A stretch of 43,783 nucleotides of DNA from Rhodoferax sp. (GTDB lineage: Bacteria > Pseudomonadota > Gammaproteobacteria > Burkholderiales > Burkholderiaceae_C): the NCBI GenBank assembly GCA_020048795.1, contig JAIFMA010000075.1:1-43783 (forward strand), in the 5' to 3' direction. Positions 1-8,087 of the stretch are shown in pieces; position 1 is the first letter of the stretch; every line of letters begins with the position of its first letter. The position numbers and the translations under genes are program-made. Below the pieces are notes generated by a model. That model had not been told where the DNA came from, ran no database searches, and saw only the letters and a program-made list of their open reading frames with translations.

Positions 1-875
1 CCTGGCTTGCCGAATTCATCCTGTTGTCGGCCTTGTGGGGTGCCTCGTTTTTGTTCATGCAGCTGGGCGCTGCGGAGTTTGGCGCGCTGCCCACGGCCGG
101 TGTCCGGGTGGTGGTGGCTTCGGTGTTTTTGCTGCCCTTGCTGCTGATGCGCGGACTGTGGGCCGCGCTGGTGCAACATCGATCCAAGCTTTTCGTTTTG
201 GGCATGCTGAACTCGGGGCTTCCGTTTGCCTCGATTTCGTTCGCCTTGCTGTCCATCAGCACCGGCCTGTCGTCACTGCTCAATGCCACCGTGCCGTTGT
301 TTGGTGCGCTGGTGGCCTGGGTCTGGCTGAAAGACCGACCGCATGGCCTGAAGATCGTCGGCCTGCTGATTGGCTTCGTCGGTGTTGCCATGCTGGCCTG
401 GGGCAAAGCCAGTTTCAAACCTGATGCGTCTGGCTTGTCCAGCGGCTGGGCCGTTGTCGCCTGCCTGTTTGCCTGTCTGTGCTACGGCATTTCAGCCAGT
501 TTCACCCGGCGCTACCTCAGCGGCGTGCCCTCACTGGTGATTGCCACGGGTAGCCAGATGGGTGCCGCGCTCGGGTTGCTGGTGCCAACGCTGTGGCTTT
601 GGCCAGCACAAAATCCCGGTGCGCAGGCCTGGCTGGCGTTGCTGGCGGTGGGTGTGTTATGCACCGGCATCGCCTATGTACTGTTTTTCAGGCTGATTGA
701 AAAAATCGGCGCGGCGGGGTCGCTGACCGTGACTTTTTTGATTCCGGTGTTTGCGGTGATTTACGGTGCCATTTTTTTGGGCGAATCCGTCACACTCTGG
801 ATGCTGCTGTGTGCTGCCATCATCTTGTGTGGCACCGCACTGTCGGTGGATTTACCGAAGCTGTGGCGGCGGTAA
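1..875 (+). CDS. EamA/DMT-family transporter, 5' end outside window
   Basis: Inner-membrane drug/metabolite transporter of the EamA type, probably an exporter of small metabolites; the substrate cannot be read from sequence. The frame is open from base 3 with no stop, and the first residues visible (WLAEFILLSALWGASFLF) already belong to the first membrane helix, so the true start lies upstream. About ten hydrophobic segments occur in two similar halves, as expected for EamA proteins, and a G-E-x-V near the C-terminus fits the second repeat. The visible part is about 290 residues, near the usual 290-300. It converges with the FliD-like gene on the other strand, ending 9 bases from it, and no terminator hairpin was seen between them. 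Confidence 0.85.
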   Translation, partial: WLAEFILLSALWGASFLFMQLGAAEFGALPTAGVRVVVASVFLLPLLLMRGLWAALVQHRSKLFVLGMLNSGLPFASISFALLSISTGLSSLLNATVPLFGALVAWVWLKDRPHGLKIVGLLIGFVGVAMLAWGKASFKPDASGLSSGWAVVACLFACLCYGISASFTRRYLSGVPSLVIATGSQMGAALGLLVPTLWLWPAQNPGAQAWLALLAVGVLCTGIAYVLFFRLIEKIGAAGSLTVTFLIPVFAVIYGAIFLGESVTLWMLLCAAIILCGTALSVDLPKLWRR

Positions 876-884
876 AACTGCTGT

Positions 885-1646
885 TCAATAATTTCTGTAG
901 GCGGACAGACCCAGATTGCCAAAGCCAGAGAAAGCATTGCCGTAACTGCTGCCGCTGCCAAATGTGTCACCCGTCGTTTGCTGCAAGGAGGCCAAGGTGC
1001 TTTGCTGGTTTTTCAGGACCGAGGCACGTTGCGTCAATGAGCTCACTGTGCTGCTGACGTTGCCGTTGCTGGCCAGCTCCTGGGTGGCGGTTTTGTCCAC
1101 CTGCTGACCCATTTTGGCGAGGGTGATTCTGACGGCGGCTGGATCGGCCGTCTGCGCCGCATCAAACTTTTTGGTGTCGATCGTCAAGCTGCCGTCGGAT
1201 GCCAGGTTGAAGCCAATTTTCTTGAGCGAATCGCGCGTTGGTGCATCTGCCGAGACAGTGCGCACCAAATCCCGACCAACTCTGCTGGCGCTCTGCGCCG
1301 TTGCAGACTCTCCAGCCCCAGTCGACGTGGTTTTGGCCGCGCTGACTGCGGCGTTAAAAGCACCTACAAAGCTTTCGGCCGCCGATTTGACCGCAGCGTT
1401 GGTACTGGTGTTGGGCAGACTGCCCAGCGCCTTGGCGGCAATCTGGGTGCCCGACACGGCTGACTTGAGCTTGCCAAATGAGGACAACTGGGCCGAGGTC
1501 ACATCCACCTGGGACTGGATGCGTTGCTCAGCCTTGCGCAACCCTCCTTGCCCGACCGCACCCGTGCTGGACGTTGACTGGGTTCCCGGGTTAAGACCCA
1601 GATACGATCTTGCAGAATTGGCTGCCACAAAGTCGTTGATATTCAT
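885..1646 (-). CDS. FliD-like (flagellar hook-associated protein 2-like) short protein
   Basis: A 253-residue protein that resembles flagellar cap protein FliD (HAP2) reduced to its conserved ends. The N-terminal part (about 40-85: QSQVDVTSAQLSSFGKLKSA) matches the start of FliD, where an anchoring coiled coil is found. A central stretch (about 125-185: RDSLKKIGFNLASDGSLTID) matches the FliD C-terminal domain, and a second helical region follows (ASVLKNQQSTLASLQQT). The variable D2-D3 domains are absent and the sequence is rich in Ser, Thr, Ala and Gln. The ATG at 1646 has a good ribosome site (AAAGG, about 8 bases upstream), so the longer in-frame start at 1682 is not preferred. There are no flagellar neighbours. 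Membership is inferred from motif resemblance; it could be another coiled-coil surface protein. Confidence 0.6.
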   Translation of the reverse strand: MNINDFVAANSARSYLGLNPGTQSTSSTGAVGQGGLRKAEQRIQSQVDVTSAQLSSFGKLKSAVSGTQIAAKALGSLPNTSTNAAVKSAAESFVGAFNAAVSAAKTTSTGAGESATAQSASRVGRDLVRTVSADAPTRDSLKKIGFNLASDGSLTIDTKKFDAAQTADPAAVRITLAKMGQQVDKTATQELASNGNVSSTVSSLTQRASVLKNQQSTLASLQQTTGDTFGSGSSYGNAFSGFGNLGLSAYRNY

Positions 1647-1786
1647 GATGAACCTTTCCGGAAAGGGCCATGGCCGCCCCATATCTGGCAGTTTATGCCT
1701 ATTTCAGGCCGATGTGTTGACTTTCAGGCACCCTATAACGAGCTGCCATCCTTTCAGGGTACCAAAGCCGCTTTGGCGTGAAGCTG

Positions 1787-2356
1787 TCAAGGGCGACGAA
1801 ATATCGTCGCCTGAGCTGCCCAATGCCGGGCGCTCAAGGCATCCAGTCTGACTCTGCCGCCGGTCGAAGGCGCGTGAACAAAGCGCCCGGCACCCACATA
1901 AATCCCGGCATGAGTCGCTGCACCGCCCTGTAGAAAAACCACCAGATCACCCGAACGAAGTTGATCAGCATTGACCGGCTGCCCCCAATCCCGGAGCATG
2001 GCCACTGTCCGCGGCGCTGCCATCGCGGCCCGGGTTTGGTACACATGCCCGATCAGACCACTGCAGTCAAAACCCGACTCGGGGGTGTTGCCGCCGTACC
2101 GATAGGGTGTACCCACCAGACCAAGGGCATACACAGTGACCTCACCCGCCTGCTCCGGCGAAATCCGGGACAGAACTTCGGCCGCTTGTCCCAGCGGCAT
2201 ACCGGCGCGAGGCATTGGGGCCGTGCTGCAGGCTGACAACAACAAGACCAGCGTCGAAAGCGCAGCAACAAAAAACCTGTTGATGGCAACACCCAGGCCG
2301 GCAGATCGACTTGCGGCAAACCAGTTGCCAACAAAGCCCGACGCAGGCGCGCGCAT
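1787..2356 (-). CDS. NlpC/P60-family lipoprotein, putative cell-wall peptidase
   Basis: Probable outer-membrane lipoprotein with a C-terminal NlpC/P60 cysteine peptidase domain, which in characterised relatives cuts gamma-D-Glu-diaminopimelate bonds in peptidoglycan stem peptides. A hydrophobic segment ends in the lipobox LLSAC at about residue 43. The catalytic triad of the family is visible: Cys98 in GFDCSGL, His149 in THAGIY and His161 in RFVHAP. Length is 189 residues, normal for this group. The ATG at 2356 overlaps the stop of the upstream maoC fragment (TGATG). No downstream start keeps the full signal peptide, so a rather long 24-residue leader precedes the hydrophobic core. Confidence 0.85.
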   Translation of the reverse strand: MRAPASGFVGNWFAASRSAGLGVAINRFFVAALSTLVLLLSACSTAPMPRAGMPLGQAAEVLSRISPEQAGEVTVYALGLVGTPYRYGGNTPESGFDCSGLIGHVYQTRAAMAAPRTVAMLRDWGQPVNADQLRSGDLVVFLQGGAATHAGIYVGAGRFVHAPSTGGRVRLDALSARHWAAQATIFRRP

Positions 2357-2622
2357 CAAGTGCCGGCCCCGACGGCGGCCTTTGCTGCGCCTGTGACAGA
2401 AGAACCCATTTTGATCTGTGCTTCGTGCGCAATGCGCCGCTTGAACGCCCTTGTGCTGGCGGAGTCCTCATTCAGATGGACGGCCTTGATATCACCCGAG
2501 ACACTCGCCAACAGCACGATGTCGGTCGCAGTGATGGTCTTGGCGAAAGTGGCGATCATGCCCACATCCAGGTGTTCAATATCGCAGCCGTTTTGGATAT
2601 TCATGGTTTTGTACCCGATCAC
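2356..2622 (-). pseudogene. Truncated MaoC-like (R)-hydratase fragment
   Basis: The first 60 residues or so match the start of MaoC-like (R)-specific enoyl-CoA hydratases, including VGMIATFAKTIT, then SGDIKAVHLNED and FKRRIAH, where the family has SGDxNxxHxxxxFA and F..RIAHG. The catalytic Asp and His positions of the hydratase motif are present. After RIAH the resemblance stops; a 20-residue unrelated tail follows and ends in a stop that overlaps the NlpC gene start. Normal members have about 140-150 residues with a hot-dog fold, so half of the fold is missing and activity is very unlikely. Starts are possible at GTG 2622 or ATG 2604; homologs usually begin near MNIQ, favouring 2604. Confidence 0.7.
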
Positions 2623-3067
2623 GTTGATTTACTTTGAACTGCAACCCAGCGCCCCGCAGAAACCAGCAAGCGTGCCATGGCAACCGTAGCAGTGATCATG
2701 CCAGACTTGCGCGTCGGATCATCCGGGGTTGCCCGCCAACGGGTGTGCGGCCCGGTGCCAATGGACCATGAAATTGGCCCATTCCAGCGCAGTGCAATGC
2801 AGTGCAGTCAAGTATTCCATTTCCAAATCATTTGTGTCTGGGCGCGAAGCCGCCGGCAGTGCACTGGCTTGTGCCAATACATCTTCAGATGTATTGGGAG
2901 GACAAGGCGAGGCAGCAACGACAAGGATGATTTGGAAATCGAATAACATGCCATGATCAGGCGGGCTGCCACCTGCGCCTCATTGCCGCGGCACCGCCTG
3001 ACAAACTTGCAACACCGATGAACCAGATAGTTCTGACCACTGCCACATTGCCTTGTGGCCAGCACCG
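2623..3067. other. 445-base stretch without a supported gene
   Basis: Contains the inverted-repeat element at 2813-2945. Short open frames exist on both strands but none has a recognisable domain, and they run through the arms of the repeat. A minus-strand frame between about 2720 and 2815 encodes a helix-like peptide (ALEWANFMVHWHRAAHPL) that could be the end of a lost gene; this is a guess. The short motif GCAGTGCA occurs twice just left of the repeat arm, at 2789-2796 and 2800-2807. Confidence 0.5.
2813..2945. repeat. Inverted-repeat (MITE-like or REP-like) element, about 133 bp
   Basis: The outer arms 2813-2831 and 2927-2945 are inverted copies with 18 of 19 positions matching (core ATTTCCAAATCAT). 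The centre holds a tight hairpin at 2874-2897 with an 11-bp stem and a 2-base loop (stem CCAATACATCT). Between outer arm and hairpin the two halves are only partly similar, so the whole folds as a long imperfect hairpin. No coding capacity was recognised. The organisation fits a non-autonomous miniature element or a bacterial interspersed palindrome. Confidence 0.7.
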
Positions 3068-3838
3068 ATGAAACACGACACGATTAACGCCGACGATGGC
3101 GAGCAACTTCACGTCTACCGCTGCGGCAGTGGCTCGCCCATCCTGCTGTTGCACGGCTGGACTGCCAACCATACCGCCTGGGCACCACTGATCGAATCAC
3201 TGGCCCTGCGCCATTGCCTGTTGCGCCCCGACATCATCAACCTGCTGGACCACTATGGCATCGCGCAGGTCGCTGCCGTTGGCCACTCGATGGGCGCTTT
3301 GACCCTGTGGCAATGTCTGGGCGATTTCGGTGGCGAGCGTTTTTCACATCTTGCTTTCATTGACCAGTCGCCCAGGCTGCTCACCGACGACAGTTGGAAC
3401 AAGGGCATTTACGGCGATTTCGACAGCGTCCGGGCACAACGCTTGCAAGATGATCTGGGGACCGACTTTGTTGAAGCGGTGTTGCGTCTGGCCGCGCTCG
3501 GTCTCAACGACAAAGCCCGCGAGAGCTACTTGCGCAACAGTTCGGGCTGGCGCGTCGTGCGCGAGTACATGCGCAGCATCAACCCGGCGACCGCCATTGG
3601 CATCTGGAATTCCCTGGTGGCCGCCGATTACCGTAGCGTGTTACCCACCATCAAGGCACCCACGCTGCTGGCCTACGGTACCGCCAGCAACTTCTACACG
3701 GCCGAAACCGCCCACTATGTTGCAGCCCAGATACCCCATGCACGGCTGAGTTTCTACGAGGGCGCTGACCACAGCCCTCAGCTGTCGAGTCCGGAGCGCT
3801 TTGCTGCCGAACTGCTGCAACTGATTGACGGCAACTGA
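3068..3838 (+). CDS. Alpha/beta-hydrolase-fold protein with probable internal deletion
   Basis: Cytoplasmic alpha/beta hydrolase of unknown substrate. Seen: the oxyanion HG motif (LLLHGWTANH, about 26-35), the nucleophile elbow GHSMG with Ser74, and a C-terminal DHS motif with His235 as candidate base. The usual Asp after the penultimate strand is not obvious (YGTASNFYT). In homologs about 25 residues carrying the RGHG turn lie between the third strand and the DxxNLLDHYG helix; here they are absent (RHCLLRPDIINLLDHYG), an in-frame loss in the core of the fold. ATG 3068 is chosen because homologs begin MKH; an upstream TTG (3053) is also open. It may be non-functional. It converges with the DUF3297 gene. 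Confidence 0.7.
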   Translation: MKHDTINADDGEQLHVYRCGSGSPILLLHGWTANHTAWAPLIESLALRHCLLRPDIINLLDHYGIAQVAAVGHSMGALTLWQCLGDFGGERFSHLAFIDQSPRLLTDDSWNKGIYGDFDSVRAQRLQDDLGTDFVEAVLRLAALGLNDKARESYLRNSSGWRVVREYMRSINPATAIGIWNSLVAADYRSVLPTIKAPTLLAYGTASNFYTAETAHYVAAQIPHARLSFYEGADHSPQLSSPERFAAELLQLIDGN

Positions 3839-3848
3839 GGGTGACCAA

Positions 3849-4097
3849 TTACCGATAAAAGGCTTCTACCTTGCCTTTGAGCTTGATCAACAGGGGATTG
3901 CCCTTGCGGTCGCGCGACTTGCCGGCGGGCACCTTGATCCAGCCTTCGCTGATGCAGTATTCCTCGACATCCATGCGCTCCTTGTCGTTGAAGCGGATAC
4001 CCACGTCATGCTCGAATACGGCTGCCACGTGATGGGGGCTGCGCGCGTCAATGGACAGATGATCAGGCAATGGCGGGCGTTCGGTGGTTTGGTTCAT
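3849..4097 (-). CDS. DUF3297 family protein
   Basis: Small cytoplasmic protein of 82 residues that matches the DUF3297 family over its whole length: LPDHLSIDARSPHH at the start, GIRFND, then EEYCISEGWIKVPAGK and DRKGNPLLIKLKGKVEAF. The function is not known; some entries carry a glutathione-peroxidase label that the sequence does not support. It lies 20 bases downstream of nadA on the same strand and is probably the last gene of the long operon that begins with the rhodanese gene. Confidence 0.85.
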   Translation of the reverse strand: MNQTTERPPLPDHLSIDARSPHHVAAVFEHDVGIRFNDKERMDVEEYCISEGWIKVPAGKSRDRKGNPLLIKLKGKVEAFYR

Positions 4098-4117
4098 GGC
4101 AATTGTTCTTTGGGTGA

Positions 4118-5254
4118 TCAGGCGGCCCCGAGATGGGCCACCAGGCTACCTGCATCCTGGCCATTCTTGAGCGCGGCAGTAAATGCCAGCATACGGTCAA
4201 TCGGCAGGCGGGCACGAGCCATGATAGCCGGGTCCACCTGAATTTCGTTGGTGCCGGTCTCCAGCACGCGGACCACGTCAGCCAGACCGTTCATGGCCAT
4301 CCAGGGGCAGTGGGCACAACTCTTGCAGGTGGCGCTGTTGCCGGCTGTGGGGGCTTCCAGAAACCGCTTGCCGGGGTTCAGCGTGCGCAGCTTGTGCATC
4401 ATGCCGTTGTCGGTGGCAACGATGAAGGTACTGGCATCCATCTCACGCGCGGCTTTCAGAATGCCCGAGGTTGAACCCACTGCGTCAGCCAGCGCCACCA
4501 CTTGCTCGGGCGATTCGGGGTGTACCAACACCCGGGCGCCCGGGTGCTCGGCCATCAGGGCTTCAAGCTCAACCGCCTTGAACTCATCGTGCACGATGCA
4601 GGAGCCGCCCCACAGCACCATGTCGGCACCGGTTTCACGCTGGATGTAACCCCCCAGATGCCGGTCGGGCGCCCACAGAATCTTGTGGCCCTTGTCCTTG
4701 AGGGCGCGCACCACATCGAGCGCGCAGCTGGATGTGACGAGCCAGTCAGAACGCGCCTTGACCGCTGCACTGGTGTTGGCATAGACCACCACCGTGCGCC
4801 CGGGATGGGCATCGCAAAACGCGCTGAATTCATCCAGCGGGCAGCCCAGGTCAAGCGAGCAATTGGCATCCAGGTCGGGCATCAGCACGGTTTTTCCCGG
4901 CGACAGGATCTTCGAGGTTTCACCCATGAAACGAACCCCCGCGACCACCAGCGTGGTGGCGGCGTGGTCACGGCCAAAACGAGCCATCTCCAGTGAATCG
5001 CTGACCAGACCACCGGTTTCTTCCGCCAGGTCCTGCAAGTCCGGGTGAACATAATAATGCGACACCAGCACCGCATTTTTTTGCTTGAGCAAGCGCCGGA
5101 TCTGGTCTTTCAGCGCGCCGCGCTGGGCCGCCGAGGGTTCAACCGGCACCCGGGCCCAGGCGTGTTTGGTGGCGCAGAGCGAGCCACCCGCCTGTGGCTC
5201 GCTCTGCGGTTGCTCGTAGTCCACCGCCTTGATGGCCAAAGCCGGGTCTGTCAT
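4118..5254 (-). CDS. nadA: Quinolinate synthase
   Basis: NadA condenses iminoaspartate with dihydroxyacetone phosphate to quinolinate, the first committed product of de novo NAD synthesis, in the cytoplasm, using a 4Fe-4S cluster. The three expected cluster cysteines can be placed at Cys132 (ANCSLDLGC), Cys219 (GGSCIVHDEF) and Cys316 (CAHCPWM); their spacing equals that of the E. coli enzyme. Length 378 is normal. ATG 5254 is preceded by GGAGA about 8 bases upstream, so the earlier in-frame start inside the nadC region is rejected. It is 40 bases downstream of nadC; grouping the two consecutive pathway steps supports both calls. IscA/DUF-type iron-sulfur helpers are not nearby. Confidence 0.97.
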   Translation of the reverse strand: MTDPALAIKAVDYEQPQSEPQAGGSLCATKHAWARVPVEPSAAQRGALKDQIRRLLKQKNAVLVSHYYVHPDLQDLAEETGGLVSDSLEMARFGRDHAATTLVVAGVRFMGETSKILSPGKTVLMPDLDANCSLDLGCPLDEFSAFCDAHPGRTVVVYANTSAAVKARSDWLVTSSCALDVVRALKDKGHKILWAPDRHLGGYIQRETGADMVLWGGSCIVHDEFKAVELEALMAEHPGARVLVHPESPEQVVALADAVGSTSGILKAAREMDASTFIVATDNGMMHKLRTLNPGKRFLEAPTAGNSATCKSCAHCPWMAMNGLADVVRVLETGTNEIQVDPAIMARARLPIDRMLAFTAALKNGQDAGSLVAHLGAA

Positions 5255-5294
5255 GGTATCTCCAGATAAAAAATGAACCGCTGGCCGCTCTGAC

Positions 5295-6173
5295 TCAGAC
5301 CGGCATGTCGACAAAACGCATGGAAAAATCGATGGCTTTGACGCTCTTGGTCAGCTCACCAATCGAAATCCGGTCGACACCCGTGGCCGCAATGGCGCAG
5401 ACACCGGACAGGTTCACCCCACCCGAAACCTCCAGCACCGCCCGTCCTGCGGTGATGCGCACCGCTTCATGCAGTTGCGACAAGCCCATGTTGTCCAGCA
5501 GAATCATGTTGGCACCCGCCCGGAGCGCTTCCCTGAGCTGGTCCAGGGTTTCCACTTCGATCTGCACAAATCTGGCCTGGGGGGCAATTTCGGCAGCCCG
5601 TTTCAACACCGCCGTCACGCCGCCTGCGGCCGCAATGTGGTTTTCCTTGATCAGCACCGCATCGTATAAACCCAGCCGGTGATTGACCCCACCGCCAGTG
5701 CGCACCGCATACTTCTGCGCCAGGCGCAAACCAGGGATGGTCTTGCGGGTATCCACAATGCCGGCGCGCACGCCAGGCACCTCTCGGATGGCCTGCACGT
5801 AGCTGCTGGTCTTGGTGGCCACGGCACTGAGCAATTGCAGGAAGTTCAGTGCCGTTCGCTCGGCTGTCAGCAGGGCACGCGCCTGACCCTCGACCTCGAA
5901 CACCACCTGATCGGATTCACAGCGATGACCCTCAGGAATGTGCCAGGTGATTTCGGCGCTGGGATCCAGGTGCTGCAAAGCAAACCTGGCCCAGGGCGCA
6001 CCACAAATCACCGTTGGTTCGCGGGCCACCACCACGGCACGGGCCCGCCGGGCCGGGTCTACCAGACCGGCCGTCAGATCGGCCACACCCACATCTTCCT
6101 GCAAGGCACGGGTGACATCGGCCTGCGCCAGCGCGGCAACCGATTCAGGGGAAAAATCAAAATAATCAGTCAT
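5295..6173 (-). CDS. nadC: Nicotinate-nucleotide diphosphorylase (carboxylating)
   Basis: NadC (quinolinate phosphoribosyltransferase) converts quinolinate and PRPP to nicotinate mononucleotide, the step after NadA. Family motifs: EDVGVADLT near the N-terminus, LTAERTALNFLQLLS, then DTRKTIPGLR and the KYAVRTGGGVNHR PRPP-binding region, IEVETLDQ, and the C-terminal LEVSGGVNL. The 292-residue length is typical. ATG 6173 has AAGGAG about 9 bases upstream and gives the normal N-terminus; an ATG overlapping the gpsA stop (6197) is also in frame. It sits 23 bases after gpsA and 40 before nadA, so co-transcription is likely. Confidence 0.97.
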   Translation of the reverse strand: MTDYFDFSPESVAALAQADVTRALQEDVGVADLTAGLVDPARRARAVVVAREPTVICGAPWARFALQHLDPSAEITWHIPEGHRCESDQVVFEVEGQARALLTAERTALNFLQLLSAVATKTSSYVQAIREVPGVRAGIVDTRKTIPGLRLAQKYAVRTGGGVNHRLGLYDAVLIKENHIAAAGGVTAVLKRAAEIAPQARFVQIEVETLDQLREALRAGANMILLDNMGLSQLHEAVRITAGRAVLEVSGGVNLSGVCAIAATGVDRISIGELTKSVKAIDFSMRFVDMPV

Positions 6174-6196
6174 GGGGTGTTCTCCTTCGCTTTCCA

Positions 6197-7222
6197 TCAA
6201 ACCATGGTCGCCAGTTCGGCCGTGGGCTCGCGCCCCATCAGCCGGGCCAGCGCCTGCGGTGGTGTCATCTGACCTTCCAGTACCGCCACGACGGCCTGGG
6301 CAATGGGCATGTTCACACCCACACAAGCGGCACGCTGCACCACGGTACGCGCACTGTAAACCCCTTCGGCCACATGGCCCAGTGCGGCCGTGGCCTGTTG
6401 CAGGGATTGTCCGTGCGCCAGCGCCAAGCCAACCTGGCGGTTGCGCGACAGATCGCCAGTGGCAGTGAGCACCAGGTCACCCAAGCCACCCAAACCCATG
6501 AAGGTCTCGGCGCGCGCACCCAACGCCAATCCCAGACGGGTCATCTCGGCCAGGCCCCGTGTGATCAGGGCCGCACGTGCGTTCAAGCCCAGCGCCAGAC
6601 CGTCACACAAGCCGGTGGCAATGGCCAGCACGTTTTTCACTGCCCCGCCCACCTCGACACCCACCAGATCAGCGCTGGCGTACACCCGCAAGCTGGGGCT
6701 GTGAAAGGCATCAAGCAATGCCTGTCGCACCACCTCATGCGCACTGGCGGCCACCAGCGCGGTGGGTTGAGCAGCGGCAACTTCTTGTGCAAAACTCGGA
6801 CCGCTGAACACACCAGCTATTAATTCAGGAGCTTCCTGCGCTTGTATCTCATGGGCTAGAAGCCCAAAACATTCAGCAACAGGGGCCTCAAAACCCTTGC
6901 AAAGCCACGCCACCGGCACCCGGCAACCGCGCAAACAAGACAACATCTGACGCAGCGCCGCCATGGGCGTGGCGAGCACGATCAAGCCCGTATCGCGCGT
7001 CAGTCGCACCCATTCTGGCACCGGCACCGCACTCAATGACAATTCGGGCGGCAAGACAACACCGGCCAGATAGCGCTGGTTTTCGTGCTGCGCCTGCATC
7101 TGCGCCATCTGGGCTGGACAACGCCCCCACAGTGTCACCTGGTGTTGCGCCGAGCCATTGCGCGCCGCGCTGATGGCCAAAGCTGTACCCCAAGCCCCGG
7201 CCCCGAAAACTACAATTTTCAT
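6197..7222 (-). CDS. gpsA: Glycerol-3-phosphate dehydrogenase [NAD(P)+]
   Basis: GpsA reduces dihydroxyacetone phosphate to sn-glycerol 3-phosphate, the backbone for phospholipids. The N-terminal Rossmann motif is clear (VFGAGAWGTALA), as are GPSFAQEVA and the catalytic-domain region VGVEVGGAVKNVLAIATG with NARAALITRG and GLGGLGDLVLTATG. Length 341 is slightly above the usual 330. The excess corresponds to residues around 120-135, where the dispersed repeat at 6815-6865 lies in frame (HEIQAQEAPELIAG) in a surface-loop position before GPSF. Placement after secB reflects the conserved secB-gpsA order of many proteobacteria. Confidence 0.96.
   Translation of the reverse strand: MKIVVFGAGAWGTALAISAARNGSAQHQVTLWGRCPAQMAQMQAQHENQRYLAGVVLPPELSLSAVPVPEWVRLTRDTGLIVLATPMAALRQMLSCLRGCRVPVAWLCKGFEAPVAECFGLLAHEIQAQEAPELIAGVFSGPSFAQEVAAAQPTALVAASAHEVVRQALLDAFHSPSLRVYASADLVGVEVGGAVKNVLAIATGLCDGLALGLNARAALITRGLAEMTRLGLALGARAETFMGLGGLGDLVLTATGDLSRNRQVGLALAHGQSLQQATAALGHVAEGVYSARTVVQRAACVGVNMPIAQAVVAVLEGQMTPPQALARLMGREPTAELATMV
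6815..6865 (+). repeat. Dispersed short repeat, copy inside gpsA
   Basis: About 51 bases of the pattern AGCTATTAATTCAGGAGCTT followed by CTGCGCTTGTAT and GGGCTAGAAGCCC. It resembles copies at 17849-17906, 34579-34640, 38290-38320 and 38866-38910 in this orientation, and 27921-27976 in the other. It stays in frame with gpsA and adds about 15 residues. In Comamonadaceae such sequences are common between genes; finding one in a housekeeping enzyme implies a tolerated loop. Confidence 0.7.
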
Positions 7223-7271
7223 AGCTACTTACGCAATCGGAACAATGGCTTGATTCCTAAACGCTCATCGG

Positions 7272-7730
7272 CTACTGGGTCACAATCCGCGGCGCGTCGT
7301 CGCTCTGGGCGGCCTGCTGTTGCTCATACATGGCCTGGAAGTTGATCTCCGACAGATGCACTGGCGGAAAACCGGCGCGCTGGATCAGGTCAGCCACGTT
7401 GCCACGCAGATAGGGGTAGACGATTTGCGGGCAGGCAATACCCATGATCGGGCCCATTTGCTCTGGCGGCAGGTTGCGCACTTCAAAAATGCCGGCTTGT
7501 GTCGCTTCCACCAGAAACACTGTTTTGTCCTTGATCTTGGTTTGCACGGTGGCAGTCACCGACACCTCATAGATGCCCTCTGCCACTGGCGAGGCGTTCA
7601 CGCCCAATTGAATATCGACCGTCGGCTGCTCCTGTTCCAACAAAATGGCCGGCGAATTGGGTTGTTCAAGGGAGGCCTCCTTGAGATAGACACGCTGAAT
7701 CTGGAACACGGGGTCTTGGGTCTCGGACAT
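7272..7730 (-). CDS. secB: Protein-export chaperone SecB
   Basis: SecB binds unfolded preproteins in the cytoplasm and hands them to SecA for translocation. Family features: FQIQRVYLKEASLEQPNSP at the start, the central VTATVQTKIKDKTVFLVE strand region, then GIFEVRNLP and CPQIVYPYLRGNVADLIQRAGFPPVHLSEINF at the end (the SecA-contact zone). Length 152 is typical. It starts at ATG 7730 and is 73 bases downstream of grxC and 49 upstream of gpsA, in a gene order conserved in proteobacteria. Confidence 0.98.
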   Translation of the reverse strand: MSETQDPVFQIQRVYLKEASLEQPNSPAILLEQEQPTVDIQLGVNASPVAEGIYEVSVTATVQTKIKDKTVFLVEATQAGIFEVRNLPPEQMGPIMGIACPQIVYPYLRGNVADLIQRAGFPPVHLSEINFQAMYEQQQAAQSDDAPRIVTQ

Positions 7731-7803
7731 GGATTTCTTTCACTAAAAAAAGCAAACCCGACGCAAACGCTGCGCCGGGCAACAAGGCGGACGCCGAATT
7801 ATC

Positions 7804-8064
7804 TCAGGCGTTGGTCAGCAGGGGCAGCAAGCCACCGCGGCCATCGAGCGCAATCAGGTCATCGCAACCGCCGACATGGGTGTCGCCAATGAAGATTTGC
7901 GGCACGGTACGCCTGCCGGTGAGGCTCATCATGGATTGCAACTCGGTCGGGTTCAGATCAATGCGGATTTCATCGATCTGCTCGACACCGCGGGCTTTCA
8001 ACAGCTGTTTGGCGCGAATGCAATAGGGGCAAACCGCGGTGGTATACATCTTGACGGGTGACAT
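7804..8064 (-). CDS. grxC: Glutaredoxin 3 (GrxC)
   Basis: Small cytoplasmic dithiol glutaredoxin that reduces disulfides with glutathione. The active site CPYC is at residues 12-15 (VKMYTTAVCPYCIRAK). The TVPQIFIGDTHVGGCDDL segment gives the cis-Pro and glutathione-binding region. Two starts are possible: ATG 8064, with a purine-rich AAGAAAG about 12 bases upstream and the normal N-terminus, and ATG 8088, which overlaps the rhodanese stop but has no Shine-Dalgarno. The first gives 86 residues, the normal length, and is chosen. Confidence 0.95.
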   Translation of the reverse strand: MSPVKMYTTAVCPYCIRAKQLLKARGVEQIDEIRIDLNPTELQSMMSLTGRRTVPQIFIGDTHVGGCDDLIALDGRGGLLPLLTNA

Positions 8065-8087
8065 GACAGGGCTTTCTTCGGGGGACA

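Noticed and set aside
1114..1851. 245-codon frame antisense to the FliD-like gene
   Set aside because: Ribosome site and family resemblance support the minus-strand gene only.
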